Below are positions 52,469 through 61,694 of a DNA stretch of 64,000 nt, one piece after another. Within the stretch, counting starts at the first letter, position 1. Each line of letters opens with the position of its first letter. A program made the translations under genes and the position numbers. The DNA comes from Phycisphaerae bacterium (lineage in GTDB: Bacteria > Planctomycetota > Phycisphaerae > Phycisphaerales > UBA1924). Where the stretch lies: positions 372,001 to 436,000 of the forward strand of contig BJHL01000003.1 of the NCBI GenBank assembly GCA_014192545.1, read 5' to 3'. The notes under the pieces are model-generated. The model was not told where the DNA came from and did not search any database. It saw nothing but the letters and a program-made list of their open reading frames with translations.

Positions 52469-54487
52469 ATGGCCATCAAGACACTCACCGACGAACAAGT
52501 CCAAACGTGGTCCCGCGAGCAAAAAGACCGCTGGTGGCTGGAAAACGTGTACCGCGGCGACATGGCGCAATTGACGATTCGCTCGGCAATCACCGGCTTT
52601 CTGCTCGGTGGCGTGCTGAGCGCAACCAATCTTTACATCGGCGCCAAAACCGGATGGACGCTGGGCGTGGGTCTCACCAGCGTCATTCTCGCCTTCGCCG
52701 CCTTCCGCCTCATGTCGGCGCTCGGCTCGCGCGACATGACGATCCTCGAGAACAACGCCAGCCAGTCCATCGCCACGGCTGCTGGCTATATGACCGGACC
52801 ACTCATCAGCGGCATCGCGGCGTACATGATGGTGAAGAACCAGATCATGCCGTGGTGGCAGATGATGCTGTTTAACGTGGTGCTCAGCATTCTCGGCGTG
52901 CTGGTCGCATTCCCGATGAAACGGCGATTCATCAACGATGAGCAAGCACCATTTCCCGAAGGCCAAGCGTGTGGCGTCGTGCTGGACACGCTGTACACAT
53001 CGAGCGCGAAGGTCGGCATTTTCAAGGCAAAAGCACTCGTACTCGCCGGCGTAATCGCTGGCTTCTTGAAGTTCCTGACAGGCGAAAGCTACCAGACACT
53101 CATTCAAGACAAGTGGCTGAGACTCACGAACGTCACGTGGATGAGCGAGCACTTGGATGCTTGGTACTACAAACTCGTCGAGGCAGGCAAAGCGCCGCTG
53201 CCAGCGATTGCAGGCATCGATATTCGCAAGTTGGGGCTTTCTCCCACGCTTGATCTGGCCATGTTCGGCGCAGGCGGCCTGCTCAATATCAAGTACGCAA
53301 TCAACATGATGGTCGGGCTATTCATCGGCTGGTGCATCATGGGACCGGTTGCAATTGTCAATGGCTGGGTACAAAAGAAAAGTGTCGTGCTGACGGCCGA
53401 TGCCGCGTTTGGTCGAACTGACGTGCTAAACGGGTGGCTCTTGTGGCCCGGCGTCGCGATGCTCGTGTGCGCCAGCATGGCCGCGTTTTTCGCCAAACCC
53501 CAAGTCATCATCTCCGCATTCAGCGGTGTTTTCGGCAAGAAAAAGGAAGGCCAAGACACGCTGGGTCACATCGAAGTGCCGCTGTGGGTCTCGTGGGTGG
53601 GCGTGCCGATCGTGGGGGCAATTGCCGTGTGGATGGCCCACGACTGGTTTGGCGTCAACTGGTTCCTGGGTGCACTTTCGATTCCGCTCATTCTGCTACT
53701 CACGCTGATCGCTGTCAACGCTACTGCGATGACCAGCATCACGCCCACCGGTTCGCTCAGCAAAATCACGCAGTTCACGTTCGGCGCGCTTGATCCCAAG
53801 CATCCGCAGACCAACCTCATGACCGCTCTCATGACGACCGAGGTTGCAAGCAACTCCGCGAACCTGCTCATGGATATCAAGCCCGGTTACATGCTGGGCG
53901 GCAAGCCCCGGCACCAAGCATGGGGCCACTGCATCGGCATCATCGCAGGCGCCATCGCCAGTACGCCGCTGTTTTTCATTCTGTTCCTCAACGGACACAA
54001 AGACAATCCGTTCACGACGCCCAATCCCGAACTCGCAAACGCAAGCGTTGAGAAGGTGCTGCTCGCCAAGCCTGACGAATTCAGCTTCATCGGTGCTGTG
54101 CAGTGGAAAGGTATCAGCGAGTTCATTCAAGGACTCACCGGCGGCGGCGGGCTGACGAGCATCATCCACCCCAGCGCGTTGTGGGCCATGGGCATCTTCG
54201 CCGTGTTGGGCATCGCCTTTGAACTCGTGCGCGTTTTCACCAAGAACAAAAGTCCAATTTCACCGGTTGCCATCGGCTTGGGTCTCGTGCTGCCGGCAGA
54301 CTCGACATTCTGGATGTTCTTGGGCTCGCTCTTTTTCTGGGTCATGGGCAGCATGTACAAGGCACGGAAAGAAAGCTTGGGCAACCAGCTTTGGGTGCAG
54401 ACACACGAGCCTATTTGTGCCGGACTGATCGCAGGTGCCGCACTCATCGGGATCGGCGATATCTTGATCAGCGTTTTCTTGCTGTAA
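52469..54487 (+). CDS. OPT-family oligopeptide transporter
   Basis: 672 residues with about 14 to 16 hydrophobic segments. The protein begins AIKTLTDEQVQTWSREQKDR, then LTIRSAITGFLLGGVLSATN, which is the conserved first helix of the family. It also has MTILENNASQSIATAAGYMT, IGWCIMGPVAIVNGW, and the late block VLPADSTFWMFLGSLFFWVM. OPT proteins import oligopeptides or metal-chelating compounds with protons. The ATG at 52469 is preferred over one at 52430. Confidence 0.93.
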   Translation: MAIKTLTDEQVQTWSREQKDRWWLENVYRGDMAQLTIRSAITGFLLGGVLSATNLYIGAKTGWTLGVGLTSVILAFAAFRLMSALGSRDMTILENNASQSIATAAGYMTGPLISGIAAYMMVKNQIMPWWQMMLFNVVLSILGVLVAFPMKRRFINDEQAPFPEGQACGVVLDTLYTSSAKVGIFKAKALVLAGVIAGFLKFLTGESYQTLIQDKWLRLTNVTWMSEHLDAWYYKLVEAGKAPLPAIAGIDIRKLGLSPTLDLAMFGAGGLLNIKYAINMMVGLFIGWCIMGPVAIVNGWVQKKSVVLTADAAFGRTDVLNGWLLWPGVAMLVCASMAAFFAKPQVIISAFSGVFGKKKEGQDTLGHIEVPLWVSWVGVPIVGAIAVWMAHDWFGVNWFLGALSIPLILLLTLIAVNATAMTSITPTGSLSKITQFTFGALDPKHPQTNLMTALMTTEVASNSANLLMDIKPGYMLGGKPRHQAWGHCIGIIAGAIASTPLFFILFLNGHKDNPFTTPNPELANASVEKVLLAKPDEFSFIGAVQWKGISEFIQGLTGGGGLTSIIHPSALWAMGIFAVLGIAFELVRVFTKNKSPISPVAIGLGLVLPADSTFWMFLGSLFFWVMGSMYKARKESLGNQLWVQTHEPICAGLIAGAALIGIGDILISVFLL

Positions 54488-54497
54488 GAGGTGATGG

Positions 54498-55103
54498 ATG
54501 GCAAAGCGTGTGGTTGCGCAAGTACGTGTGGCAAGCAAGAAGGCTCAGCACAAAAAAGGTTCGCTTGCGAAACCTACAACGAATCCGGCTGCCAAGCCCA
54601 ACGCTCCGCGCTCAGACCTCAACGCGCCTGTTGAAGTTGCGATGAACACGATGACTGCGCCCGTGCGCGAGATTGCGTGGAAACTCGATCGGCTCATCCG
54701 GCATTGCGCGGGCAAACGCGATCTGGTTTCGCAAGTTAAGTGGGGCAACGCTTGTTACGTGGTGGGCGGCACGGACTTGTTTAGCATCGCAGGCAACAAG
54801 GCGTACGCGTCGCTCTACGTCGGCAATGGCGTTGTGTTGCAGGGGCTGTGTACGCGCGTGCTTGAAGGCAATGGAAAACTGATGCGGCATGTCAGGTGTC
54901 GAACGATGGACGACGCCCGGCGCGAGGACGTCCGCAGCGTCATCGAAGCCTCCATTGCACTTGCACGAGTCTCGGGCAAGACGGCGTGGACGAAAGGTCC
55001 AGTGAGCAAGAGCAACAGTGCTTCCGCGACGAATGCAGTAACGAAGAAGAAGGCTGCGAAGACCGCGCGTGTATCGGTCAAGCGCGACGCAAAGCGGACG
55101 TGA
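54498..55103 (+). CDS. DUF1801-family small protein
   Basis: 201 residues; GAGGTGATGG precedes the ATG, ten bases after the OPT gene. The central part (about 45-160) matches DUF1801: LIRHCAGKRDLVSQVKWGNA, CYVVGGTDLFSIAGNKAYAS and LMRHVRCRTMDDARREDVRS. Both ends are Lys/Ala/Thr-rich and basic, suggesting loose nucleic-acid binding, but the function is unknown. Confidence 0.75.
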   Translation: MAKRVVAQVRVASKKAQHKKGSLAKPTTNPAAKPNAPRSDLNAPVEVAMNTMTAPVREIAWKLDRLIRHCAGKRDLVSQVKWGNACYVVGGTDLFSIAGNKAYASLYVGNGVVLQGLCTRVLEGNGKLMRHVRCRTMDDARREDVRSVIEASIALARVSGKTAWTKGPVSKSNSASATNAVTKKKAAKTARVSVKRDAKRT

Positions 55104-55204
55104 CGCAATGTGCAACTCAAAAACGAATACCCGCCATTGCGAGCGTTTTCTTCGTCACTTCGTCACTTTCTTCTTCTTCTTCGAGGGCTTGCGCCCTCGT
55201 GTTC

Positions 55205-55930
55205 TTACGAGCTGCCGCCTCGCATGCGCTCGAGTCCTTCGGGGAACGGGTAGCTTGGGAACACGCCCACGTGTCCCATGCGCCACATAGTTTGGCTGGT
55301 GTACACATCGCCGCGGAAGCCGCTGTTGTACATCACCCGCAGCACATTTTCAAACGTCGGCTCTTCGTTGCCCGCGTCAATCAGCCGATTGGCCTTCGCG
55401 TTTAGGAAACTCACCGTCGCCGCGGGCGTGCGTTCCTTGCGATCATGCAGCATCTTGTTGATCGTGCGGAACCCGCGAGCGAGATCATCAACCGTGAAGT
55501 GATTGCGCCCCTTGGGCCGCAGCAGCGCGAGAATCAGCAAGCTGTCAAGATCAAACTTCAGCACAAACGGCTCACGATCGCCGCCCGCGTGAATCGCCGC
55601 ACTTTCTTGAAACATCTTCGCGTAACTCGTCACGCTTTTGCTCGTCCACTGGCTCGTCGGAATCAGTTCAACAAGCTGCGCGATGATGCCGTGGCTGTTG
55701 TCGTAGTCGTTCACGCCACAAATAACGGTGCGGTACCGCCCATCGAGCAAGTCTCGCAGCAAATCCTGCCCCCACATGATGCGCACTCGCTCGCCCGGCG
55801 TCTTCTGACCATCGCCAGGCAGCAGGCTGATGCGCTCTGCTGACACCGAAGGGTTGATAAGGTGGTCCGCATCGTCGTCATACAGGCGAATTTCAGGTTT
55901 ATGAGATTTTGGAGCAGGTGAAGCAGCCAT
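55205..55930 (-). CDS. Conserved hypothetical protein
   Basis: 241 residues from the ATG at 55930, which has a strong GGAGG seven bases upstream. I do not recognise the family. No membrane helix or signal peptide is visible. The protein contains VRIMWGQDLLRDLLDGRYRT, VCGVNDYDNSHGIIAQLVEL, FVLKFDLDSLLILALLRPKG and TVDDLARGFRTINKMLHDRK. The middle looks like a mixed alpha/beta soluble domain, and the last part like a helical bundle. It is divergent from the acyltransferase gene. Confidence 0.75.
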   Translation of the reverse strand: MAASPAPKSHKPEIRLYDDDADHLINPSVSAERISLLPGDGQKTPGERVRIMWGQDLLRDLLDGRYRTVICGVNDYDNSHGIIAQLVELIPTSQWTSKSVTSYAKMFQESAAIHAGGDREPFVLKFDLDSLLILALLRPKGRNHFTVDDLARGFRTINKMLHDRKERTPAATVSFLNAKANRLIDAGNEEPTFENVLRVMYNSGFRGDVYTSQTMWRMGHVGVFPSYPFPEGLERMRGGSS

Positions 55931-55990
55931 GCCTGAGCCTCCGAGGTTGACCATCACGGACAAGCGATATCGGCCCCGCGCGAGCCGTCG

Positions 55991-57076
55991 ATGTCGAACA
56001 TGGTACCAAAAACTCCGCATACCGTGAACACCATTCGGCGTGTTTTTGCCGACAAACCTTGCGTGACTACGTCTGCTCAGCCAATTTCGCCTGTCGTCGC
56101 CGCGGCAAAAACGCCGCGCGAGGCGGGTATTGAGTGGTTGCGCGTCATTGCGTGCGTCGCAATTGTCGCTTTTCACGCCAATACCACGCAGTGGCCCCTA
56201 AGCATCTTTGGGCTGCAAGTCTTCACTGTGTTCACCATCGCGCTCGCAGTGCAGAGTGCCGGAAGGCGCGGCCCCGGTGACTTCATTCGCGCTCGCGCAT
56301 CCACATTGCTGCTGCCCTGGGTTTTCTGGTGGGTCGCCTACGCCGCGTGGAAAACAATTCTGTGCGTCCGCAACGATCAAGCGTGGCACGCCTGGTTTGA
56401 TTGGTGGCGGTTGCTCGCAGGACCAGGCACGCATTTATGGTTCTTGCCCTTTGCGTTTGTCGCAACTGCGGTCGCAGGTCTCTGGTTTGGTTCACGCCCA
56501 GAACCCGCGAATATTCCCGCCGCGCGCCGAAGCGTGGCCGTCTGGAGCGTGCTTTCAGCGGCGACATTGCTTGCCTCGAGTTACGGCATGCAAGTGCTCA
56601 TCGCCGAGCTAAACCAAGGCCGGTCGTATCAGCCCTTGCAGCAATGGCTCGCCGTACTGCCCGCCGTCATGATGGGGCTGGGTATCGTGCGCTCGCGAGT
56701 TGCAGGTGCGTACGACAACGTTTCGTTACTCGTACTGTGGGTCGCAACGATGGCCGCCGCTGGCGTAGCGTTTGCACTCGGCTGGAGCAATCTCGCTGGC
56801 CCTTACATGCTCGCAATCTCACTGTGCATGCTCGGCTTACGCATCCGCACGCCTGCCAGCTCCGCGCTCCTCGCCGCCTCCTCACTCACCTTCGGCATCT
56901 TTCTCCTGCACCTCATGGCCTTTGATGTCTGGTATTTCCTTGTCGCACGATTGCATTGGGAAAAGGTGCTCGCCAACTCGCACGCATTCGCTGCCAGCAT
57001 GACGGTCTTCGCCGTCGTGTCCAGCGCCGTCGTCACGTGGATGTTGCGAAAGACAGCGCTCCGCCGTGTGTTGTGA
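55991..57076 (+). CDS. Acyltransferase-3 family membrane protein
   Basis: 361 residues with about ten membrane helices. The N-terminal block EAGIEWLRVIACVAIVAFHA with the conserved R and H, and the block LLAGPGTHLWFLPFAFVATA, are the hallmarks of the OafA/WecH type, which O-acetylate surface sugars or lipids. The last helices have FGIFLLHLMAFDVWYFLVAR. The ATG at 55991 lacks a clear ribosome site; ATGs at 56000 and later are alternatives. Confidence 0.88.
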   Translation: MSNMVPKTPHTVNTIRRVFADKPCVTTSAQPISPVVAAAKTPREAGIEWLRVIACVAIVAFHANTTQWPLSIFGLQVFTVFTIALAVQSAGRRGPGDFIRARASTLLLPWVFWWVAYAAWKTILCVRNDQAWHAWFDWWRLLAGPGTHLWFLPFAFVATAVAGLWFGSRPEPANIPAARRSVAVWSVLSAATLLASSYGMQVLIAELNQGRSYQPLQQWLAVLPAVMMGLGIVRSRVAGAYDNVSLLVLWVATMAAAGVAFALGWSNLAGPYMLAISLCMLGLRIRTPASSALLAASSLTFGIFLLHLMAFDVWYFLVARLHWEKVLANSHAFAASMTVFAVVSSAVVTWMLRKTALRRVL

Positions 57077-57120
57077 GCAGTCGTGATTTGTGCCGGCAGC
57101 AACTGTTGCAACAATCGGAT

Positions 57121-57148
57121 TTGTCGATTCGCCCAGTTGTGGTATGCT
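57121..57148 (+). promoter_or_regulatory. Promoter placing the transcription start at the ATG of the DUF2780 gene
   Basis: A -35-like TTGTCG and a -10-like TATGCT, separated by 16 bases, with TG at the extended -10 position. The -10 ends seven bases before the ATG at 57155, so the mRNA would be leaderless or nearly so. Confidence 0.5.
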
Positions 57149-57154
57149 GTTGAC

Positions 57155-57652
57155 ATGCAAGACTTCATCAACATGGCGACCAAGCAACTCGGCATCTCTG
57201 AAGGCGCGGCCAAGCAAGGCACCGGTGCGCTCCTGGGCATGGTGCAGCAACAACTCGGCGGTGGTGATTTCAGCAAACTCACCAGCATGTTGCCCGGCGC
57301 GCAGCAACTGATGAGTGGCGGCAGCACTGCGACCGGCGCAGATGCGAGCGCGGGCGGCGGCATGGCGGGCGCTCTGGACGGACTGCTCGGCGGGAACAAA
57401 GGTGGATCAAGCGGCGGCTCAGGCGGTGGGCTCAGTGCTCTCGCCAGCGCAGCCTCAGGCCTGTTCGGCAAAGACGCCGGCGGTCTGGGCCAAATCGCCG
57501 GGCTCGTCAGTCAGTTGAGCAGTGCGGGCATCGATGCGGACAAAGCTGGTGGGTTCGTGAAACTCTTCATGGATTACATCGACGGCAAAGGCGGCGGCGA
57601 TATGGTGACGAAGCTGCTGGGTAATGCGGACTTGAAGAAGTTGATTGGGTGA
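57155..57652 (+). CDS. DUF2780-like Gly-rich protein
   Basis: 165 residues from the ATG at 57155. The N-terminal third (MQDFINMATKQLGISEGAAK, GALLGMVQQQLGGGDFSKLT) and the C-terminal third (QLSSAGIDADKAGGFVKLFM, LLGNADLKKLIG) match DUF2780, a small domain of unknown role. Between them is a Gly/Ser-rich stretch. No signal peptide is visible. No ribosome-binding site is visible upstream, in keeping with a leaderless start. The next gene begins four bases after its stop. Confidence 0.78.
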   Translation: MQDFINMATKQLGISEGAAKQGTGALLGMVQQQLGGGDFSKLTSMLPGAQQLMSGGSTATGADASAGGGMAGALDGLLGGNKGGSSGGSGGGLSALASAASGLFGKDAGGLGQIAGLVSQLSSAGIDADKAGGFVKLFMDYIDGKGGGDMVTKLLGNADLKKLIG

Positions 57653-57655
57653 ATC

Positions 57656-58000
57656 ATGCGCGCCAATCTGCGAATCTGCAACGGTCTCGCGGCGTCCGGC
57701 TTGGCCTGTTGTTGCGTCTTGATGGTCGGTTGCGGGACACAAGGTCAGGCTCAGCGCATCGACGCGATTGCACGGCGAGAGAAGTTGTCGCCATCTATCG
57801 TCAGCCTGTCGAGAGGCGATATGGTCGTACTTGTTCCGTGGGACGAACGCGACGAGCTAGAGGTGTGGCGATCGCCGACCATTACATACTGGGACACGCA
57901 ACTCAGCCGTGTGCTAGAAGTGAAGCCGACAGGTGAACGCACCTGGCGCGAGCGTTCGGCAGCTGACGAAGATCTCGAACGGTGGGTTCTGAAACGCTGA
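57656..58000 (+). CDS. Small lipoprotein
   Basis: 114 residues. The signal peptide ends in the lipobox L-M-V-G-C, preceded by the Cys-rich stretch ACCCV. The mature part (about 90 residues) begins GTQGQAQRIDAIARREKLSP and contains MVVLVPWDERDELEVWRS. The function is unknown. It follows the DUF2780 gene closely and converges on the glycosyltransferase gene. Confidence 0.8.
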   Translation: MRANLRICNGLAASGLACCCVLMVGCGTQGQAQRIDAIARREKLSPSIVSLSRGDMVVLVPWDERDELEVWRSPTITYWDTQLSRVLEVKPTGERTWRERSAADEDLERWVLKR

Positions 58001-58003
58001 CGC

Positions 58004-59011
58004 TCACGCATCCAGCGGCATTGCCACTGCAGGCCGCTGCGGATTCCATTCGCTGCGCTGCCGTTCAACAACTTCCGCCGTCGCGCGCGCCTTGCCTTTG
58101 AACAACGCGGCCCATTGCCATTTGTTGATGAACTCGCGCAGCGCCGGGTCATTCAGGCGTTCTTCGCCTTTCATCATGCTGCGCACAAACCCCCACCACA
58201 TCGCTGCGCCGCCGATGAGGAACGGCCGCTTGGTCATGCGAAAAATCGCACTCGCCGTCATGTATGCGAGCGTGGTGCCCATGAAATACTGCCCGAAACC
58301 GTGCCGCATGCGCCCAGTGAAGATGCCTTTGTGACTGCTGCCCATGGGTCGCAAATGCGTGAAGCGCAGGTCGGGCTCGTCCCAACTGCACGCGATCCAG
58401 CCCAGTTGCCGACAGCGATGGCAATCGATGCCGTCCCACATGACTTGCCGCACAAAGCCGCCCACCTGTTTGAACGCGCTCACGCGATAGAACTTGGTCA
58501 TGCCCGCGCTGGTTTCATCGCCCAGAAATTCACTCACCAGCGGCGAGTTGGGATCTTCAGGATTCGTCGGCATGTACGCCTTGCCACTGCACGTCGCAAT
58601 GCGAGGCTCAGCTTCCATCCGCTGCATCAGCGTCTCGAAGTAACGCGGCGGGAGCGAGAGATCAAGATCAATCTTGCAGACATACGCAAACTCGCCTGCA
58701 TCAAGCCGATCCTTGATCGCGCGATAGCCCTCATAAAACGCCTCGATAACACCAGGCCCCACCTTGCGCTTGCCGCGATTGGCGCGTGTGACGATCAGAA
58801 ACTTCTGCGGATGCTTACTCGCATACTCCGCGAGAATCTTGGGCGTGTCGTCAGTGCTGCCGTCATCAACAACCACAACGAGCGCCGGCGGCACGCTCTG
58901 CGCGAGAATAGTGTCAAGCGTCACCCGCATGTAGCGGGCTTCGTCGCGGCAGGGAGCAATGAGGGCGTAAGCGCGGTTGGACACAGAAGCATTATCGGCA
59001 GGATGCAGCAT
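58004..59011 (-). CDS. Glycosyltransferase family 2
   Basis: 335 residues. The GT-A fold starts at AYALIAPCRDEARYMRVTLD, with VVVVDDGSTDDTPKILAEYA, the metal site in CKIDLDLSLPPRYFETLMQR, and the acceptor block GGFVRQVMWDGIDCHRCRQL. A membrane-associated C-terminal segment (FMGTTLAYMTASAIFRMT) suggests transfer to a lipid or envelope acceptor. The start is uncertain. The ATG at 59011 is one base after the T-run of the mscL terminator, and a GTG at 59083 is in frame but would put the hairpin inside the coding region. Confidence 0.85.
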   Translation of the reverse strand: MLHPADNASVSNRAYALIAPCRDEARYMRVTLDTILAQSVPPALVVVVDDGSTDDTPKILAEYASKHPQKFLIVTRANRGKRKVGPGVIEAFYEGYRAIKDRLDAGEFAYVCKIDLDLSLPPRYFETLMQRMEAEPRIATCSGKAYMPTNPEDPNSPLVSEFLGDETSAGMTKFYRVSAFKQVGGFVRQVMWDGIDCHRCRQLGWIACSWDEPDLRFTHLRPMGSSHKGIFTGRMRHGFGQYFMGTTLAYMTASAIFRMTKRPFLIGGAAMWWGFVRSMMKGEERLNDPALREFINKWQWAALFKGKARATAEVVERQRSEWNPQRPAVAMPLDA

Positions 59012-59012
59012 G

Positions 59013-59045
59013 AAAAAAAGCCCCGATACCTTTCGGTTTCGGGGC
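59013..59045 (-). terminator. Intrinsic terminator of mscL touching the next start codon
   Basis: On the minus strand GCCCCGAAACC and GGTATCGGGGC (one mismatch) form a stem with a short loop and are followed by seven T residues. The T-run ends one base before the glycosyltransferase ATG at 59011. Confidence 0.85.
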
Positions 59046-59123
59046 ATTTGTTTGGGATCAATCTGCTCGCACGCCTTCGCCACCCAAGCGGAAATCGAGC
59101 AGAACGAGCAGCAACTGAGCCGA

Positions 59124-59588
59124 TTATCGCTTCTTCATCTCGGCGAGAATGTCGGCCAGCAGTTGCTGATCCTTGGTCGGGCCAGCCGGCGCGGCGGCGG
59201 GCTTCGCGGCTTCAAACCGGGTCTTCGCGGTGTTGTACGCCTTGATGACCATGAACAGGATGAACGCAAGAATGATGAAGTTGACGATGATCGTGATGAA
59301 GTTGCCGTACGCCATGACCGCGCCGGCCTTCTGCGCTTCTGCCAACGGCAGTGCGCCGTCAGGATTCGCTGCCTTGAATGCGTCAACCGCACTCTTCGCG
59401 CTTTTGCTAAGCGGGATGTAGCTGTCCTTGAAATTCACGTTACCCGCCATGCCCACGACCGGCATGATGATGTCGTTGATCATCGACGTGACGATGCCGC
59501 CGAACGCGCCGCCGATGATGACGCCGATCGCGAGATCGAGGAAGTTACCCTTGAGTGCGAATTCTTTGAATTCACTGATGAGACCCAT
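59124..59588 (-). CDS. mscL: Large-conductance mechanosensitive channel MscL
   Basis: 154 residues, close to the normal 130-150. The N-terminal amphipathic and pore helices are [20 protein letters not shown] and [20 protein letters not shown]. The second helix is [20 protein letters not shown]. The periplasmic loop between them is extended. The C-terminus has a Pro/Ala-rich linker and a short helical bundle ([13 protein letters not shown]). It relieves osmotic shock by opening under membrane tension. The ATG at 59588 has AAAGGA upstream. Confidence 0.96.
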   Translation of the reverse strand: MGLISEFKEFALKGNFLDLAIGVIIGGAFGGIVTSMINDIIMPVVGMAGNVNFKDSYIPLSKSAKSAVDAFKAANPDGALPLAEAQKAGAVMAYGNFITIIVNFIILAFILFMVIKAYNTAKTRFEAAKPAAAPAGPTKDQQLLADILAEMKKR

Positions 59589-59771
59589 AGCACGAATCCT
59601 TTCCAAGTGGCAAGCGAAAGCCCGCCGAGGTTTGCCTTGCAGTGTCAACGCACATCCGTCGACGCCCCCTTATCGGGCGGTCGCTGGCGAATTCTTCACA
59701 GTTGTATCAACATTCGCGGCCTGACTTGCGGGGATGCTCACCAAGTACATTGCGGCACGGCGATTACACCT

Positions 59772-60395
59772 CTACTCCACCCGTAGGAAAAAAGCCATCG
59801 CTCCGACCTCGTCGGCACTGACCCGCACCGGTACCCAAGTGGTTTGCTGCTCGTTGTAGCTGTCGTTGCGGTAGCGATCGTCGCGGTCGCGGTACCACAC
59901 GGTGCCGAACTTGTTGCTGTTGACGGGCTCTTGCACGATTTTGTCGGCTTTGCCTAGCACGCGCGTGGAATAGACGACCATGTTCGCGCCCAACTTGCGA
60001 GCAACTTCCGGCAGCGTCGCTTGAGGGTCGCCCAGATTGTCCGTCGTCTTGAACTGGCTGTGCGCAACCATGGTAACTGCTGCTGGATTTTGCGAGATTT
60101 GCAAGCCGCGGAGGAGATTTGCTTTCTCGGCGTTTTTTTGATTGACGGACCACTCGCTGACGTGTACATCGCTGGCTGCTCGCCCGGCTTCGATTTCTGC
60201 GAGCGTGTTTTGGAGCCTGTCCCAAGAGACATCACGCACGAGCACGGGCGCTACTTTGTCGAGGGGTGCGAGCGCAACAGTGCTATCGCTGGCGGAGCGC
60301 CGCACATTTTGTTCCCATGCACTTTGCGAGGCGCAGCCTCCGCACAGGAGCATGCTGAAGGCGAGAAGCGACAATGTCAGGACGGGCGTGTTCAT
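59772..60395 (-). CDS. Lipoprotein of unknown function
   Basis: 207 residues from the ATG at 60395. The signal peptide ends in C-G-G-C. The mature part starts ASQSAWEQNVRRSASDSTVA and contains a strand-rich domain (VAPVLVRDVSWDRLQNTLAE, MVVYSTRVLGKADKIVQEP). A polar segment rich in Asp, Arg, Tyr and Asn (VWYRDRDDRYRNDSYNEQ) is unusual. I do not recognise the family. It is downstream of nothing obvious and reads in the same direction as mscL. Confidence 0.78.
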   Translation of the reverse strand: MNTPVLTLSLLAFSMLLCGGCASQSAWEQNVRRSASDSTVALAPLDKVAPVLVRDVSWDRLQNTLAEIEAGRAASDVHVSEWSVNQKNAEKANLLRGLQISQNPAAVTMVAHSQFKTTDNLGDPQATLPEVARKLGANMVVYSTRVLGKADKIVQEPVNSNKFGTVWYRDRDDRYRNDSYNEQQTTWVPVRVSADEVGAMAFFLRVE

Positions 60396-61145
60396 GATGC
60401 ATTGTTCGCTGCGTGGGAGCGGTTGGTGGGATTTGAGAAAGCGATAAAGTGAAATGCGATAAAGCGATAGATAAGAGGCATGACACAACGCTCGCGAGTT
60501 GCGAGTGGGTTGGTTGCGGGGGATTTGCTTTCTTTCCGCGTGCGAGGGATGATCGATGGGGGGTCGCGTGCGACCTTTTCCCATTCTGCGGCTCGCACCG
60601 GATTGGCGGGCTGGGGCTTGTTTCGCTTGCGCGAAACATCGCGGCGTGTTCCGCGAGGGTTGGAATGCAATTGTGCTTGCAATCCTGCCGCCTTGGAAGG
60701 GCGGCCCACCTTCAGACCGTGGCGCTTGGGTGCGCGTTGATCACGCCGGGGGTGTTGCTCGATCAAATGGGCGCTGGGTTGCGTGACTTGGCTTTGGAAT
60801 GAGGACGCACGACTTCCGGGCATTACTCCCTGGCCTTTCGTCCACCGACCATTGCGGTTGTCACGCTCGCCGAGGCCGCCGCAGAAGCGACACGGAAGGT
60901 GTGATCGACGCGTACTGCGGCGACCGGGAGTAGTTTCGCGTGGGGAGAGAAGATGTAAAGAGGAAAGTTTGTTGTGACCGGGAGATTGCGCGCGCTTGCG
61001 GTAGATGGGTGGGAGATTTTTGGACAAAGGTGGTAGATGCGCGCCAGGAAGCAGGGAGACGGGATTCGGGATTCGTGATTCGGCATTCGGGGAAAACGGG
61101 AAGGCATTAAGGCATAGGGGGAGCTTTTTGGTGGTTTTGCTTGGC
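60396..61145. other. Long intergenic region with a dispersed hairpin and simple repeats
   Basis: About 750 bases with no believable gene. Frames on both strands are low-complexity and end randomly. It contains the GCCGCC...GGCGGC hairpin at 60687-60705 and, near 61040-61110, short direct repeats of the type GGGATTCGGGATTCG. Promoters for the lipoprotein at 59772-60395 should lie at its left end. Confidence 0.65.
60687..60705. repeat. Dispersed GCCGCC/GGCGGC hairpin, isolated copy
   Basis: GCCGCC-TTGGAAG-GGCGGC followed by CCACC. It differs by only a few bases from the units at 62880-62956, so both belong to one dispersed repeat family. Confidence 0.7.
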
Positions 61146-61694
61146 TTAGGTGCCAGGGATTTGTTGCTCTACGTGCCACTGCATCTCGCCGCCGCGGCAA
61201 TCTATGTGCACGGTGAAGAAGCCGTGTTGACCGCCGGCGGACTTTGGTTCGGCGGCGTGCATGAGGGGCCAGATGACTTTGCGGTCGGTTTCGGGCACGG
61301 GCAGGTCTTTAAGTTGGTCGAGGTGGAACCAATCAAGCCGGCCTTCGCGCATATCGCGCGGCGTGACTTCGACGGCGCCAATGACGCGGTAGACGAACAT
61401 GAGCCAGTGGCCTTTGCCTTCGAACTCTTGTTCGCTGACGAGGCCGATAAGGCGGAAGCGCGAGAGGGGCAGGTCGAGGTCGGCTTCTTCGTGGACTTCG
61501 CGCTGGGCGCACTGCATGGGGCTTTCGCCCAGGGCGACGTCGAGCTTGCCGCCTATAGGGCTGACGAGGTTGAAGTTTGGCTCCTTTTTGCGGTGCAAAA
61601 GCAGCACGCGGTTGTGAGCGTCGCGAAGATCGCAGAGGCAGGCGATGCGGTAGGGCTTTTGCGGGAGGGAACCAGCGAGGGTGTCGGTGGACAT
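61146..61694 (-). CDS. Nudix hydrolase
   Basis: 182 residues from the ATG at 61694. The Nudix box is present as GGKLDVALGESPMQCAQREV plus HEEADL, with a two-residue insertion between the first Gly and Glu compared with the standard spacing. RIACLCDLRDAHNRVLLLHR before it is the usual first strand pair. The substrate is unknown; members cleave nucleoside diphosphates linked to other groups. A run of GGGGAACGGAGAACGG type lies just upstream at about 61725-61765. Confidence 0.9.
   Translation of the reverse strand: MSTDTLAGSLPQKPYRIACLCDLRDAHNRVLLLHRKKEPNFNLVSPIGGKLDVALGESPMQCAQREVHEEADLDLPLSRFRLIGLVSEQEFEGKGHWLMFVYRVIGAVEVTPRDMREGRLDWFHLDQLKDLPVPETDRKVIWPLMHAAEPKSAGGQHGFFTVHIDCRGGEMQWHVEQQIPGT

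Noticed and set aside
60392-61027. A 211-residue frame on the minus strand in the long intergenic region
   Set aside because: The composition is random, rich in Arg, Pro and Ser with no hydrophobic core, and it passes through a hairpin repeat.
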